Assembly (NCBI GenBank): GCA_951812925.1
Contig: OX638371.1
Location: 84,205,697-84,269,696 of the forward strand
Direction: 5' to 3'
Length of the DNA: 64,000 nt
From: Calliopum simillimum
Lineage: Eukaryota; Arthropoda; Insecta; Diptera; Lauxaniidae
In this document: piece by piece, positions 47,281-58,382 of the stretch
Layout of the letters: every line of letters starts with the position of its first letter
Numbering within the stretch: position 1 is the stretch's first letter
Program-made: the position numbers and the translations under genes
The notes under the pieces: generated by a model
What the model saw: only the letters and a program-made list of their open reading frames with translations
Databases searched by the model: none
Told to the model about the DNA's origin: nothing

Positions 47281-48823
47281 GAGTTTCATTCTTCTTATGA
47301 TTTCTACAGATCCGTTGAATATAAGCGCAATTATTATAATTCATATGTATGTCATTTAGCTCAGTTAATTTGCAAATAAAATTTCCATATTCTCCAATCT
47401 TTTACTTTTCATGCTGCGTATTCTTATCTTCTCATGACATTCATTGCATTTTCCCCGACAAATAAAATTCAATTGTTCCTCATTAACACCTGCACTGCAT
47501 TTCTGCCACGTGACATTTAAGTTGATTATGCAAATTACTCGTACGATGAAGGAAACGATTATCGAAAGCTGATGGAAAACATGGAATGTAATGTCGTCTA
47601 TTTAAGGATGGAGTTTTTCTTCCGCTACCATTACTTTGGAGACTATCTTCGTTTTGTTTTATTCGATAGGTTAATGTGTGGTTGGCACAATCTGCGATAT
47701 CTGCATATACTTACTTACCTGCAAATCTACCCAGCAAAGATTTTCAATCGAGGAAGAATACCTTTTTGATAACCTAGGCCTGAAAAATACTATTTTTATC
47801 TCAGATGATGGTTTGGGAGAAATTAAACTATGCCTAGTTGTTATGTGTATTTCGCTTGCGTTATCGCAAATAATGATCTTAATATTTTGTTTTGAATATA
47901 TTTTGTGTATGGGTAGTGGGCGTGTCTGTTGACCTATTTTGCCAATTTTCAATCTTACGAGTTAACTTTAACGACGGATGCAGAGTACCAAATTTAATTG
48001 AATTATCTAGCTCAGATTTCCCGTAAATTGCATTTCCACGAACAGACAGGCAGACACCCAGGCAGCCAGCCAAACAGGTGGACATGGCTCTATCGTTGCA
48101 GAAGGTGACGTTGATCAAGAATATACATATATGTACTTTTCTACATCTGCCACGCCTTCTTCTCTGCGTTACAAACGGTAGGACAAAGCGTATGTACCCT
48201 ATGTGTAGGGTATAATAATATCATAAGAAATTGGAAATTTTTGTGGAATTATTGGTCAAAATTTATTTACCGTTAAGGATATATTGTGAAGTTTGGTATT
48301 TTGCTTCGTAAGAAATACCACGCCTAGGAAATATTGCCTTCCAGAATAAACATTTTTTTTTGTTTTTAATTTCCTAGGAGAATCTTAATAGCGATCTCAG
48401 CCATATTGCATCGCGTAAAACTCGTCTGGAAAAGTTGTAAGGTAATCCCCAAGAGGTTTTAGTTCCAGAAGAGTGTTAAGAGAATATATTATTATTGGCG
48501 CAAAATTAGAAGATTTAATGACCTTTCAAATGTTTCCTGGGTACGTATGTACTGTCTTTATCTTAGTACATACATACATAAGTGTGCGCTTGTGAGTGCG
48601 TGGTTCAATTATGTTTTTATCATATCCTAGCTATCATGTTGAAGATATCCTGTATATGGTTATGATTGTTTGTAGCGTATTTTGAATTAATTACAATTTT
48701 AATGTGGGAAATTATAATAACTGAAATTTTCAAGATAACCACAAATATGGTGTTGCACAGAAAAAGGGAATTTATCTACTAAAAATCAGACTCCGGTGTT
48801 TTTGCATTTCTTAAAAATGCTAA
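47281..48823. other. Intergenic, no gene recognised; repeat-like tail near 48100-48240
   Basis: No coding gene was recognised. The piece around 48110-48220 (TTGATCAAGAATATACATAT, then TCTGCGTTACAAACGGTAGG and AGGGTATAATAATA) resembles a tail common to dipteran interspersed repeats, as I remember it. The family was not determined. Confidence 0.35.
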
Positions 48824-49121
48824 CTGCCATACCTAAATTGGAGCGTCAGCGTTATTTTACTGTCAAAAGTTTCTCATGTACATACAATTTGTATGGCGCA
48901 TACCGAAATTGCCAACGCTCAACGCTGAGCTATTCGAATTTTCAATTTTGACAAAGCGTTATGGACTGAAGTTAGCTGCAGAAAAGTAAAAAAAGTAACA
49001 ACAATATGATTTTGACAAACAAATGACTTCCACACAACGCTCTTTATTTCGGTATGACGCTTGACGCTTTTGTGTAACGTTAAATAACGCAACGCCTGAC
49101 GCTCCAATTTAGGTATGGCAG
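48824..49121. mobile_element. MITE with CTGCCATACC ends (copy 2)
   Basis: The inverted ends are the same as at 10269-10563, and the interior matches in inverted orientation. The flanks are TAA on the left and TTA on the right, one mismatch from a perfect 3-bp duplication. The 80-codon ORF inside is not a gene. Confidence 0.75.
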
Positions 49122-49587
49122 TTACTTTTTTGATAAAACAAAAATATACCACAGTCACCACAAAAGTTCAAAAATTTATGGAGTTATAGCATTTTGGATT
49201 TGTAAAATAAAAATCTCCAGTTTATACGAGTAGATATCGAATTTTAAAGTTTCAAGAGTACAATGTACACAAATTGCTTACTTTTTGTATAGCTTGTGAT
49301 TTTCTACAAAACGGGTGCTAGTACTTTTTATCGTATGATTGTTACGGAGATATCTTTAAAAAACCAGTATTTATGAATGTCTTTTAGGCCATGAGTCGCT
49401 CGAAAAAAATAAATAAATGCGGTATTAGTCTATTGATTAGGTCATCGTAAAAGGAAGTAAGGCGTTCAAGGGTGTTTATTACAGAAATTGGTCTATTCGT
49501 CATTACACTGAGCAGAAAAAATAATAAAAATGAAGAAAAACATCTTCAATTTTATTATTTTTTGAAGAAAAACGAAAAATTTTCATA

Positions 49588-50132
49588 TGAGGGGTATAGA
49601 AGCAAAGGCGACAATTTCCACTTTTTTCAATTTTGTGAAAACTAACAAAAACGTGTATCTCTGAAGGTACACGAATTTAGTATACTGTATGTTTTGCAAT
49701 TCTGTAGAATAGAGTTAGATAAGGATGTAAACCAAGTTTGAATTAAATCCTCAAAGGGGTTTATGGACAAATTCGATAAGAAATTTGGAGATTGTCGTGT
49801 TTGTTTCAATCAAGTGGAAATCGCTAAGTTTGTGATAATCAAACTGCCACACCCCCTTCGATTTCGCTGAAATGAGGTGCATGACTTCATTAGTTGCTAA
49901 AACCAATAAAAATGGTGAAAAAATAATAAGAAGTTTAATAATCAATCTCCATTGGAGATTGCTGCCTTTGCTTTGATTGGCAGTTTTCAACATTAGATAT
50001 ATAATGGATAGAGACGTATTTGGTATTGCAAATTTCACTGATCACAAGCTTACATCAAATGCAACTAGATGGCATTCTCAGATGCATTCATGAAAAAAAT
50101 GGAGATTGTCGCCTTTGCTTCTATACCCCTCA
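49588..50132. mobile_element. TA-flanked element with AGCAAAGGCGACAAT phrase (element v)
   Basis: TGAGGGGTATAGAAGCAAAG at the left and its complement at the right extend through GCGACAATYTCC. Both are bordered by TA. A diverged internal copy (GAGATTGCTGCCTTTGCTT) lies near 49955. There is no credible ORF over 545 bp. Confidence 0.75.
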
Positions 50133-50263
50133 TATATAAAACAGAGGCATTAACGAGTTTATTAAAAATTAAGTTGGGCAAACTTAAACTCAGGTCAAAG
50201 GTCAAAATATTTTTATTGAACATACACGAATTTTAATTTAAATTAAAAAAAAAAAAAATAAAC

Positions 50264-50362
50264 GATCCGCAGGAAGATACGAACCTAAGAACGTCCGCAT
50301 GATAGATAGAAACATGTTAGTTTTACTTACAAACTTGTTAGACCTCTACACCATTGACCAAT
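50264..50362 (-). ncRNA. tRNA-derived SINE-like unit
   Basis: On the minus strand, TGGTGTAGAGG (A-box-like) is followed about 60 bases later by GGTTCGTATCT (B-box-like), then GATCCG-complement sequence and a T run that could end pol III transcription. The spacing fits a tRNA-derived promoter. It does not fold as a clean tRNA by eye, so a SINE or tRNA pseudogene is more likely. Confidence 0.45.
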
Positions 50363-52393
50363 GTGATGAAGAGGTATAATATTTGCATACTAAGAAAATT
50401 TTAAAACAGAAATGTCTCTCGAAACAAAACTTGCGTAACGTGTGTGTAAAACGACTTTTGAAGATTAGCGTATTTAGATTTGTATGGAAAAAATATTTTT
50501 TCAAGGTGTATGCCTTGAGATTTTATTTGAAGCAAATGTCTTCAATTTAACAATGCTTTTTTTAGCTCAGTGTAGAGATGAGTGCTAGTAAATTATAAGG
50601 TGGAAATCTGGGGGAGGCGGGAAATGCACCCTTTATAGTTTTTTTGAAAATATCTAGCGAACAAAGCAAAACTTCGATGTTTTTTTCAAAAACTTTTCGT
50701 AGAGAAATAAATTTGCCATCGAAATAGTTTAATCAAAAAATTTAAAAAAAAATTTCTTATACCAAAAATTTTGAGACAAAAAAAAAAAAAAAAAAAAAAA
50801 ACGAATTCATGTGTTTTTTTAATCTTTTGCTTATTACTTTTTCAGGGTCAGAGATAGGTAAAAGCATTGTGAAATATGGAAAAAGAAGATAAAATGTCCT
50901 TTAAAATGGTTTATTTGAAAAATTTGTACGTCAAAAATGACCACTAAAAGTCATTTGCTTTTTTTTCTATTTTAAAGACGGTTATAAAAAAAACATCCAA
51001 AAATGTACTACACTTCATGATTCTTTCTTCTAGAACGGACCTTTGACTGTTGACAGACAAAATATCATAACGATTGAGCTACTTTTGACGAAATGACAAC
51101 ATATATCATGAATGAAGCCCAAAATTACTAAATAATTGGGACTGTTTTTTAAAAAAATCATAATTCCCAAACAACGAATTTGGGCTAATAGAGGCTGTAA
51201 CATAATGTTGTTTATATGTATAGCTATTTAAAAAAAAAATATGAAGAAAAAAAAAAACTGATGCAGTTGGAAATTTTTCAAGTCAAAAATTTTTAGATTT
51301 TTTTTTCAAATGACGATATAAAAATTATTTTTTGAAATATACCCTGTATCATATTTTTTTCTTTTAGAGGAAGCTCTTAGCTACAAACATACCAAAAATT
51401 ACGAAGATCGGACGTTTTTTCGCAAAGTTATCACATTTTCCGTGAAAATTGACATGCGACAATAGCGCAAAATCGAGTTTGTAGACAAATTTTAAAAAAT
51501 TCCCCACGACGAAAGAACTCAAAATCAAGCAAAAGGCAAAAATACGTGTCTCATCGATTTCAATGTAGAAACTATTAAAAAAATAATATGCAAAAAAAAA
51601 AAAATACTGCCTGGACGATTTGAGATGAAATGACCCTGAACAGTGTTTTCAATTTTTACAGGGTAGAGGTGCGGTAAGACCGCTTTTATTGGCATTTGTA
51701 ATTTGATATCGACATCAAATCAGTGGTAAAATGTTCCACTGAATTCCACCTTAAACTGAAATCAATCTCTATCCCTATCCCTATCTCTTATCTCTAGCCG
51801 TACCGCTAAATTTTTTGAGTGAAGATAAGGTACCTTTTCCAATGGGCGGTCACATAAAGAGAATCCAATTGTCTATTAAACGGTCTTCTAGCTTTTTTTG
51901 TAAGACTCCTCGTTGAAGAGTTATAGCAACTTAACCGTTTGGCTGACACGTCAGATATATCCGACAAATCGAATGGTTTAAACTGAGACAATATGATTAG
52001 CGACGTTCTGCGGACTTTTTTGAAAAATCTTGTGCCCAAGCAAGACATTTTAATATGAACTTATACGCAGCATTTATATCATAACTGTTCACTTTTTAAA
52101 TTTATCTCTTAAACTATGTCATACAAAAACATTTTCTACGATTTTTTTTAGAAAATTGCCTGTGCTTAAAATTTGCAAAGGACTGATTTTAGCGACCTCT
52201 GAACCTGAATACCTTTTTATACGCACACGACTTTGCAATGGGTTTTTCACAATTCATTTATCATGCATATGTAAATAAAGATAATTTCGGTGAATAAAAT
52301 TCACTTGGGATTATGTATTTCGCACACCAACTCTTTTTTATCTAATCTTCCTGGATTATAATTAAGTACACAAAACATAACAAAGAATTTTCT
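50363..52393. other. Intergenic, no gene recognised
   Basis: About 2 kb of AT-rich DNA with long A runs near 50780. Only short ORFs without domains are seen. Confidence 0.5.
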
Positions 52394-53530
52394 TTAATTA
52401 GAATAATTTATTTTTTCAAATCTAACAAATTTCGGCGCATGTGATGTTGATCCATGTAAAAGTTCCTTCTGCTCATTATACCAATGATGCTTTGGCGATG
52501 GTGGCGGCGGCTGTGTTGGTTTATTGTGATAATAATATTTATGTATCGTTATGGGACGCTTCGGCTTTGGGCGTACGCGACGGCGTTGTCCCCTCAATTT
52601 CTGCTGCTTTATGACACCAACATTACGTTTGATATCAAATATCAAATGCAAGAATGGTTTCACCAATGCACTCAATGCCACAAAACCCAAAAATGAAAAA
52701 ACCACCGGCGATATCAGCGAAAAGAGAAATACGGCCAAAGTGAATGGATTGAGAACCGTAAAAAAGGCGACAAACTTGATGAACGGGTAAAATACTTCAA
52801 ACAAATGATGAAAGTACTTTTTCTTCTTTTTCTTTAGGGCATTATGTTTCTTCCAAAGGTACTTCAATTTGGATGTTGGTTTCGTTATGGGTGCCTTAGT
52901 TGTTGTTGCCACTGCCCCATAGTGGTGATGGTAAGTGGGTTTCTTGGTAACTGTGGCAAAAATGACATGTGCCGGTTGACCAAAAGTGTGCTGCTGTTGA
53001 GGTTTCTTTTTGCGTTTTTTATCTTTGGGTTTCTTCTTTTTGCGTTTTTTCTTCTTTTTTTGTGCTCGAGCAGTTTCTTGGGTTGCGTGTAGTTTTTGTT
53101 GTAGCAATTGTTGTTGCTGTTGTAACTTAAGTTGTTTCAGGATATTGTTGACAGTTGGTATCGCCTTGATAAACTTCTTGAAACTTTTATTTTTATTGTC
53201 AGTTTGTTGTATTGACTTCTGTTCATTAGTTTTATTGGAATTGACTTGTACATCTTCTTGGAAGATTTGTGTTTTTAGTCTTTTGCACTCATAAGGATTG
53301 TACTTATTTATAATTGTATCCATAGCGACCTTTTGCAGCATTAATGGTCGGAATATCATTAATAAAACAGGCCATACAAAGCAGCCAAAAGGTCCTTCGT
53401 TAAAATACGTTAATAAACTTTGCTCATCCATTTCCTCAACACAATCTTCATTGATACTTCTGACGTCTGCATTGATAGCATTAAGGTAATAAACCACGAA
53501 ACAAATCCTTATTACAAAATGTGATTTCAT
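52394..53530 (-). CDS. Uncharacterised lysine-rich membrane or secreted protein
   Basis: A single-exon ORF of 378 residues with an ATG at 53530. The first 21 residues (…FVVYYLNAINA) look like a signal peptide. An early conserved-looking part with Cys (EDCVEEMDEQSLLTYFNEGP) follows, then a hydrophobic segment (FVWPVLLMIFRPLML, near 50-65), a poly-Gln run (near 135-150) and a very Lys-rich run (near 155-175). Two adjacent hydrophobic segments near 250-295 (FVAFFTVLNPFTLAVFLF and VVFSFLGFVALSAL) suggest a membrane hairpin. The tail is basic and Pro/His-rich. No family was recognised. The length and composition make a chance ORF very unlikely. It faces away from the exon at 53844, so the 313 bp between them may be a shared promoter. 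Confidence 0.7.
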   Translation of the reverse strand: MKSHFVIRICFVVYYLNAINADVRSINEDCVEEMDEQSLLTYFNEGPFGCFVWPVLLMIFRPLMLQKVAMDTIINKYNPYECKRLKTQIFQEDVQVNSNKTNEQKSIQQTDNKNKSFKKFIKAIPTVNNILKQLKLQQQQQLLQQKLHATQETARAQKKKKKRKKKKPKDKKRKKKPQQQHTFGQPAHVIFATVTKKPTYHHHYGAVATTTKAPITKPTSKLKYLWKKHNALKKKKKKYFHHLFEVFYPFIKFVAFFTVLNPFTLAVFLFSLISPVVFSFLGFVALSALVKPFLHLIFDIKRNVGVIKQQKLRGQRRRVRPKPKRPITIHKYYYHNKPTQPPPPSPKHHWYNEQKELLHGSTSHAPKFVRFEKINYSN

Positions 53531-53843
53531 TTTAATCGTAAAACCAAATGATTTCTAAAGCACTTAATGATGTCTTTTCGCGCGTATTGTTAAATGTTAA
53601 CTGATTTCAGTCGACTTGTCCAAACTTTAAAGTTTTCATTTCATTCAAGTCGTTTGCTGTGATAATTGTGACGGCAACGGCAACAACGTTGACGACGGCA
53701 TAAACTTTACGAGTTCCACTGACACTTGTCATAAAACTTGTAAAACTTTGTCTTAAAAGTGAAATTAATTTAGCACTCAATTCAACTTTTCCACACTATT
53801 TAGTTTTATTTCCGGTTATGACTCTCGTTCTACGGAAAAGAAC

Positions 53844-54008
53844 ATGATCTGGTGGTTTTGGTCAAATGAGAATGGGAACAAGAAAAAGAAAAAGAATTTG
53901 AAAAGCAAATATGCTGGAAAAGCCCTTAGTTTTATTACATCGACCACAAAAGAACATACTACAACGAGCGCAATGTCAAAAGTCAAAAAACTTTTACTTG
54001 ACGAAAGT
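53844..54008 (+). CDS. Possible first coding exon of an unidentified gene
   Basis: The ATG at 53844 opens MIWWFWSNENGNKKKKKN and runs 55 codons to LLLDES, where a consensus donor GTAAGT follows at 54009. Reading on ends soon after in the intron. The protein is Lys/Ser/Thr-rich with no known domain. Downstream exons were not found within the window with any confidence. The strong donor and divergent position next to the 52394-53530 gene are the only support. Confidence 0.35.
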
Positions 54009-54191
54009 GTAAGTTTTAAGTATTTTCGTTAAGTTATTTACTAATGTTTATGCATGAACATTACTTAGTCATTTGGTAAAATATTTGTGTCAGGCGCCCA
54101 TATGTGAGAATGAAGTTATGTTAATATTGTGACAAAATTTAGTTTTTAAAGCGTTCGACCGTCCTCAAGGATTGTGAAGCATTCAAAATAA

Positions 54192-54582
54192 TCAGGCCTG
54201 TTCCGTAATCCGTGTGGTTTCAATTACTTTTCATTTAAGTAGAAGGCTTTTTCATGAAAATGGTGAGTCAAACGACAAAAAGTATTAGAAACTTTTTTGT
54301 GGAGAATTACAGATTCTACAAACAACATTGATTGGCATTAAGGAAAAAGTAACCGTTTAGGAAATATTATTAAAAAACCGCAAAAAGTTGAAAAATTCGA
54401 CTTTATCAAATATTTCCGAAACAGTTATTTTTTTCCTAAATACAAATGAATAATATTTGTAGCACTTCTAATTCTTCACATAAAAGATTCTTATACTTTT
54501 TATCGTGTGACTCACGATTTTTATCAAAAAGCCTACTAAGTGAAAAGAAATTGAAACCACGCGGATTACGGAACAGGCCTGA
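54192..54582. mobile_element. Palindromic MITE, CAGGCCTG family, copy 2
   Basis: TCAGGCCTGTTCCGTAATCC at the left and its near complement at the right, with internal symmetry as in copy 1 (7823-8191). Length is 391 bp. It lies in the possible intron after 54008. Confidence 0.75.
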
Positions 54583-56296
54583 ATAAAATAGTTTTGTTGA
54601 CTTATCGTGTATGACGAAACGAATAATGTGACTGAAAATCACTCACTAATTATGACTTAGGCGTATATTTTAGTTAGTATTAGCTTTTAAAATCCATTAA
54701 GAGTTTCACAGTAACAAAACCCGTTTTGCAGTAATTACCTTTTAAGAAAAGAGGTCTTTAGAGGAAAAGGTGTACACATAATTTACACCAGTGACGTTGA
54801 TTCTTTTGCTGTTTTAATAAGTTACTTTGAATGTCTTTTTATAAGGGATCTTAATTCTGAAATCGACTTGGCTAAGGGTCAAGTTACAATTGTATGACAC
54901 GTGGCGCGTGAGCGATTTTTAGCCATCTCTGTCTGTTATATGTCCATACAATTTGTATGGAAGATACCAGATTTTCGGCTTTAAGGGGCTTAGAAACAGT
55001 TTAGAAAATTGATGTTTTTAAATAGTTTACATATATTTTATATAGTCATCAAATACCATCAACAAAGTTAGCCTGAAGAAAAGTCTTTGGTAGAAAAACG
55101 CTACTGAATGAGAGTAAGTTCTTCGAAGATAGCTCCACACATGTCTCTTAACATTGATCTTCCAAAAAATATAGAGTTAGAGTTATATAATCAAAAAATA
55201 ATATCTTTAAAAAAGTTTAAAACAATTATAATCACTTAATCCTAAAAGCACCGCAATAAAAATGCACTGCAATCAGACCAACATTAAACTGTATTACCAA
55301 AAAAAAAAGTATAGTGGGTGTTTGGGAATCAGTGGAACACAGTAAAATATAAGATTTCTGGGGCTATTCCGAACAACTTTTTTTTGATCCATTTTTCGAA
55401 AGCCGCAAATCCAACGGAGTTATTGGAGTAAGTACATACGAGTATAGGGACAAAAGCAATGTCATAATATGCATTGGCTGACATTTTGTTAGAAATAAAT
55501 AAAATTATGCACGAAAAGTTTTCTTAATGGTGTGAAATTGATGACATTAGGTTGAAAAAATGATATTGGTCAATTGACCAAATTTGATCAAATATCCGAT
55601 TTTAATGGCACAAAATAATTTTGCCTCTTTATGGACTTATTCCACTTAAAAAAAAAAAAATTCATTTGATTTTTATATTTTTATTGCGAATTTCGAACTT
55701 AAGAAATCCATTATGCTCTTTATTACGTAGAGATTCCAAGAGATTCAAACATTTAAAACGGTTCAGTTTTACAGTTACCACACAATTTTTCGGTGAACAC
55801 TTTATATTCGTTTTAAATTCACAGAATGTACATTCGGACAGATCCCAAGAGTGTTGTAGGAATACCTGGATCTTTCTCAACGATTTTTCGTGGTCTTTGA
55901 ATAGCATTAAGACAATTCAATCCGGAAAAGGTTATTTAAAAATAAAATTTTTTTTTGACTTTTGGCCAGCTTTAATGGATTTTGAACCGGAACGAAATTC
56001 CAAGTAACTAGTAATGGTTCTAATTCGTGATTTTAAGATTTCAAAAAACCAATTTTTAATTGAACTTTTAGTCACATATTTGCAAAGATCGATTTACATA
56101 TAAATCTATCAAATCATTTTCTAACACATAATTATGACAAATTCACGAACGGATTAAAAACATGGCTATAGTGATATATGTTTCGTCTTTTGCCACAAAG
56201 ACTCATCAGACTATTTTTGTTGTAATTATAATTATATTTATTTTATTAAATTAAGTATAATTGAAAAATTGCAAGTTGAAAAACTGTTGTGTTTCG
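54583..56296. other. Non-coding stretch; possible relative of the CACAGTG element
   Basis: No gene was recognised. Near 55950-55980 the sequence TTTGACTTTTGGCCAG matches the flank of element iii at 36530-36545, without the insertion, so this may be a related repeat with an empty site. Confidence 0.35.
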
Positions 56297-56380
56297 GTCT
56301 GGGCGGGAGTTGAACCGAGGACATCACGGTTAGTACAACAAACGCAGTGCCAGTCGCTAGGCCAATGCACCATCCTTGCC
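56297..56380 (-). ncRNA. tRNA-like sequence (SINE head or tRNA pseudogene)
   Basis: The minus strand reads TGGCCTAGCGACTGG (A-box-like) and, about 35 bases on, GGTTCAACTCCC (B-box-like), over about 84 bases. The T-stem pairs poorly by eye and there is no clean acceptor stem, so a functional tRNA is unlikely. A tRNA-derived SINE head is the preferred reading. Confidence 0.5.
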
Positions 56381-56975
56381 AAGTTACGAAGTCGACTTTT
56401 TGCCAGTTTTTTTTATGTGTTAATACGTAAGCCTTGACGTCATAATTGTTATTTGTGCTATTTATTGATATTTGGTATAGCTATTCCATTTATTTTCAAT
56501 ACATAAAATGTAATTAAGTAACACAGTTAAAAAATTCTTAAAAGATTTCAAAAAACTAGAAAGTTGAGTCAAGTCAGTATTTGCACTGACTTTTCTACTT
56601 TAAAATGCTTGCGGAGGCGAAGGTACGATTTCGTGCGGTAGTTTCGCACTATTGGATGTGGAGCTCCGTTACAACCTTACTGTAGGTAGTTGGCATAACG
56701 AATTCTATTTTGCTATAACTTTTGCTAAGCAATTACTAAAAATGCCATGCATTCCTTTATGATTCTCAATATGTTTCTATTAAATAGTTACTTAAGTAAA
56801 TAGCTTTAAGTTAATTTAAACTTACATCCTTCTTCCATATGTGACCACTTCAAAATTTATTTTTAATTTTAAATTTGTTTATCTTCTAAAATTCAGTCAA
56901 ATGTACTGATAGTTTGATGGAAAAATTCAAATAAAAGTTTTGTCAAAATTCATTTAAGCAAAATTTAAAAAAAAA

Positions 56976-56985
56976 TATATATAAA
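56976..56985 (+). promoter_or_regulatory. TATA-like box before the 57018 gene
   Basis: TATATATAAA lies 33 bases before the ATG at 57018. If used, the 5' UTR would be very short. AT-rich surroundings make this weak. Confidence 0.3.
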
Positions 56986-57017
56986 TTTTGTTAATAAATA
57001 AGTTACTCATTGTTATC

Positions 57018-57650
57018 ATGCTCTCAATTCGAAAAGTACTTCAGAAATTCCATCAAATTTTCCAAGAAAACTATCCGTACATTTGGTTTATGTCCGTTTT
57101 TACAATTGTCTTTATCGGTTTCCTGCACTACGAACTCAAGCATAATAGCCGTGATCTTATCTATTGGAAGGATTTACTCGAATTTTGTTATAATGAGCTG
57201 GAGCACTTTGCGCTTATTCTCATCATGTTGGTTGTGCTAATTAAAGTCATATTTTTGGCATTCATCATTGTAATGAATTCACGTTCGTTCAATTGGTTCG
57301 ATGAGCTGTCACAATTGGAGGTGAAGAAACGTTATGCGGACTTCCTATTTATACGTTTGGTTGCCGATATTGACAAGATCGAGGCCAAATATTTACGAAA
57401 TTCCAAAAATAATGAAGTTATCTCATTGAAGAGTTTTATTATGGCACACGAGGATATGCGTTTGACAATCGAGAATTTCCGCAAGGATGCACGTAAATTA
57501 TTATCACCGAATGAAGTGGAGGTATCGCTGCCGATTGAAGAAGTGTATGGTGTAATGGATGATGATGAGCGTGTCGTGAGACGATCGAGATTCTATCATA
57601 TGGATATCTCAGCCGATGATGAATTGATTAAGTCTTTAGTTAATCCATAG
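57018..57650 (+). CDS. Uncharacterised two-pass membrane protein
   Basis: The ORF from the ATG at 57018 encodes 210 residues beginning MLSIRKVLQKFHQIFQ. Two hydrophobic segments lie at about 22-38 (IWFMSVFTIVFIGFL) and 64-86 (ALILIMLVVLIKVIFLAF), joined by an acidic/aromatic loop. The C-terminal 120 residues are charged and helical, with ELSQLEVKKRYADFLF near 95 and an acidic DDDERVV patch. An upstream in-frame extension lacks an ATG, so 57018 is preferred. A polyadenylation signal follows at 57723. No family was recognised; it looks insect-specific, though that was not tested. The clean ORF in stop-rich DNA supports a real gene. Confidence 0.65.
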   Translation: MLSIRKVLQKFHQIFQENYPYIWFMSVFTIVFIGFLHYELKHNSRDLIYWKDLLEFCYNELEHFALILIMLVVLIKVIFLAFIIVMNSRSFNWFDELSQLEVKKRYADFLFIRLVADIDKIEAKYLRNSKNNEVISLKSFIMAHEDMRLTIENFRKDARKLLSPNEVEVSLPIEEVYGVMDDDERVVRRSRFYHMDISADDELIKSLVNP

Positions 57651-57722
57651 CGAAAATCACCGTATGATGAGAGTTAAGTTCTATTTGTAAAATTAATTTT
57701 TTTCCATACTTTTCAAAATTAC

Positions 57723-57728
57723 AATAAA
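57723..57728 (+). terminator. Polyadenylation signal AATAAA
   Basis: AATAAA lies 73 bases after the stop codon at 57650, a normal distance for the 3' end of the 57018 gene. Confidence 0.5.
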
Positions 57729-57839
57729 TTTGAGTCTTTTAAGAAAGGTGTATTCTACTCATATGTGGTGTTCTACATTCATAGAGTCATAGTGATAATA
57801 TTTTGTGGTAACGTGTAAACATGATTTTAATAATAATAT

Positions 57840-58382
57840 TCAGGCCTATCATTGAATCCATCGTAAATACGAGTTTCGTGAGATCTACGAAAATGCTATT
57901 ATTGATTTCAACAAATACGTTCGTAAATACGTAACTTCGATATTCATGGAGTTTGAAGTATTTCTTAAATAAAATTATGATATTTCTTCGATAGTCAAAT
58001 CTAGTCGTCGAAAATTAAAAAAAAATTAGAGTTTCGGATGGAGTAAGTGATCCCAATCTACGAATTTTGAATTCACGTCGTAGCAATTCGAATTCAATGA
58101 TAGCACTTTCGTAGATCTCACGAAATTCGTATCTACGATGGATTCAATGATAGGGCTCATAGATTCATATCGTTAGGAACCTGAATTTGAAATTCGTAGA
58201 GTTTGAAGTACTTCAATAAAAATAACGATACTTCTCCCATAGCCAAATCTAATCGTCTAAAATTAAAAAAATTTTAAGTTTAGGAATTTTGAATTCACGT
58301 TCGTTGCGATATGAATTCAATAATAGCACTTTGGAAGATCTTATGAAATTCGTATCTACGATGGCTTCAGTGATAGGCCTGA
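57840..58382. mobile_element. Palindromic element with TCAGGCCTATCA ends
   Basis: The left end TCAGGCCTATCATTGAATCC is mirrored twice: once near 58158 (GGATTCAATGATAGGGCT) and again at 58382 (GATAGGCCTGA). It contains GTGAGATCTACGAAA and its complement. The doubled right end suggests an internal duplication or a nested copy. The first eight bases match those of the CAGGCCTG MITEs. Confidence 0.65.

Noticed and set aside
56297..56380. Functional tRNA gene
   Set aside because: A-box and B-box words are present but the T-stem and acceptor stem do not pair well by eye.
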